Shown here: one piece after another, positions 7,383-7,810 of the stretch | How the letters are laid out: each line of letters opens with the position of its first letter | How positions within the stretch are numbered: the first letter of the stretch is position 1 | NCBI GenBank assembly: GCA_902783395.1 | Contig: CACZRA010000273.1 | Span: 1 to 7,810 of the forward strand | Source of the DNA: an uncultured Lachnospiraceae bacterium | Lineage (GTDB): Bacteria; Bacillota; Clostridia; Lachnospirales; Lachnospiraceae | Direction: 5' to 3' | DNA: 7,810 nucleotides | Program-made: the position numbers and the translations under genes | Notes under the pieces: model-generated | What the model was told of the DNA's origin: nothing | The model's database searches: none | Seen by the model: the letters and a program-made list of their open reading frames with translations, nothing else

Positions 7383-7538
7383 CAAAATCAAATATTCTCG
7401 ACTGTGAAGCGTGGGGAAACCCGAAGATACCGTCGAAACATCCTTATAAGAGGTCAATACCTCCGGGATAACGACGGGAAGATATTCAGCGCGGAGTCGG
7501 AACGAACAGTCCGCGTTAAGGACCGAGAGTGATAAATA

Positions 7539-7565
7539 CGGGTGGTACCGCGAGTTTTCGCCCCG
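7539..7565 (+). promoter_or_regulatory. T-box antiterminator
   Basis: This is a textbook antiterminator. Helix A1 is CGGG (7539-7542) with CCCG (7562-7565), the 7-base tRNA-acceptor bulge is UGGUACC (7543-7549), and helix A2 is GCGA (7550-7553) with UCGC (7558-7561) closed by a GUUU loop. It uses the same bases as the terminator at 7541-7582, so only one of the two can form. Confidence 0.9.
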
Positions 7566-7582
7566 GGGTACCGCCTTTTTTT
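7541..7582 (+). terminator. T-box-regulated intrinsic terminator upstream of pheS
   Basis: GGTGGTACC (7541-7549) pairs with GGTACCGCC (7567-7575) as a 9-bp stem with one G-U pair, and seven Ts follow at 7576-7582. The inner GCGA/TCGC hairpin can persist in the loop. The 5' arm is the T-box itself, so forming this stem removes the tRNA-binding bulge and stops transcription before pheS. Confidence 0.88.
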
Positions 7583-7596
7583 ATTTCAACACGGAA

Positions 7597-7601
7597 AGGA
7601 G
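7597..7601 (+). promoter_or_regulatory. Ribosome binding site of pheS
   Basis: AGGAG lies 7 bases before the ATG at 7609 and only 1 base before an in-frame ATG at 7603. The spacing therefore selects 7609 as the start. Confidence 0.8.
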
Positions 7602-7608
7602 AATGGAG

Positions 7609-7810
7609 ATGGCGATAAATGTTTCTGATCTTGAGGAAATACAGGCCAGGGCACTGGAGGCCATAAAGGGAGCGAAGGGCCTCGATGCACTTAACGATGT
7701 CAGGGTAGCTTTCACCGGAAAGAAAGGCGAGCTTACGGAAGTGCTGAAAAGCATGAAGGATGTCTCAAAGGAGGACAGACCGAAGGTCGGTGCTCTTGTA
7801 AACCAGACAA
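7609..7810 (+). CDS. pheS: Phenylalanyl-tRNA synthetase alpha subunit, N-terminal part
   Basis: The window ends inside this gene after 67 codons plus one base. The visible part is the N-terminal helical coiled-coil arm of PheS, which contacts tRNA-Phe. The family landmark VRVAFTGKKGELTEVLKSMKDVSKEDRPKVG, at about 31-61, corresponds to the conserved R-V-x-x-x-G-K-K-G-x-L-T and E-R-P-x-x-G pattern. The catalytic class II domain lies beyond the window. The upstream T-box with a Phe specifier independently supports the identity. By normal gene order pheT would be expected downstream. There is an alternative in-frame ATG at 7603, but its ribosome-site spacing is too short. Confidence 0.93.
   Translation, partial: MAINVSDLEEIQARALEAIKGAKGLDALNDVRVAFTGKKGELTEVLKSMKDVSKEDRPKVGALVNQT

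Larger units (their letters stand above)
7398..7582 (+). promoter_or_regulatory. T-box riboswitch (tRNA-Phe, UUC specifier) controlling pheS
   Basis: The leader carries the T-box signature GGGTGGTACCGCG at 7540-7552. Stem I can be drawn by hand. Its base is 7398-7402 with 7496-7500. Above that is a kink-turn made of a 3-base bulge UGU (7403-7405) and tandem G-A pairs (G7406/A7495, A7407/G7494), then a short helix 7409-7412 with 7489-7492. A specifier loop holds UUC at 7485-7487 followed by A7488, and the upper helices are 7430-7435/7472-7477, 7440-7443/7466-7469 and 7450-7454/7459-7463. A small hairpin, 7509-7512/7520-7523, fits Stem III. UUC is a Phe codon and the next gene is pheS. The UGGU of the bulge would pair with an ACCA 3' end, as expected for tRNA-Phe with discriminator A. 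By family knowledge, uncharged tRNA stabilises the antiterminator and switches pheS on. The T-box call is firm; the hand-drawn Stem I details are less so. Confidence 0.93.

Noticed and set aside
7603..7605. ATG at 7603 as the pheS start
   Set aside because: It is only 1 base from the AGGAG site. The in-frame ATG at 7609 has normal 7-base spacing.

Overview
The window looks like a Clostridia-type Firmicute chromosome, most plausibly a Lachnospiraceae relative such as a Butyrivibrio-like rumen or gut anaerobe. This is inferred from four things: the intermediate base composition with heavy use of AGA, AGG and ATA codons, the strong AGGAGG-type ribosome sites, a T-box leader in front of pheS, and the class II GalT typical of Gram-positives. 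All genes I can support read on the + strand.

Layout. Bases 1-660 are the 3' end of a gene entering from the left, whose product ends in a low-complexity Gly/Ser/Asp tail. It is closed by a good intrinsic terminator at 681-717. A run of four tightly spaced genes follows: a DUF815-type AAA+ ATPase (761-2044), a Ppx/GppA-type exopolyphosphatase (2094-3626), polyphosphate kinase 1 (3640-5826) and a class II hexose-1-phosphate uridylyltransferase, GalT (5823-7346, overlapping ppk1 by 4 bases). Bases 7347-7608 hold no protein gene. They contain a GC-rich hairpin and then a T-box riboswitch with a readable kink-turn, a UUC (Phe) specifier, a canonical antiterminator and a competing terminator. The window ends inside the start of pheS (7609 onward), the tRNA-Phe-charging enzyme the T-box would be expected to control.

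How the parts fit. PPK1 makes polyphosphate from ATP and Ppx removes terminal phosphates, so the middle of the window is a polyphosphate synthesis and breakdown unit. The AAA+ protein and GalT are co-directional and close enough to share its transcript. GalT translation is probably coupled to PPK1 by the ATGA overlap. The roles of the AAA+ protein and of GalT in this setting are not explained by textbook polyphosphate metabolism, and this is the most interesting gene-level association here. The most informative non-coding element is the pheS T-box: its specifier, its discriminator-pairing base and its downstream gene all agree on tRNA-Phe. Its Stem I appears to lack the usual distal tRNA-elbow-binding motifs, and its terminator pairs directly with the tRNA-binding bulge. 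I found no mobile element, CRISPR array, tRNA or rRNA gene.
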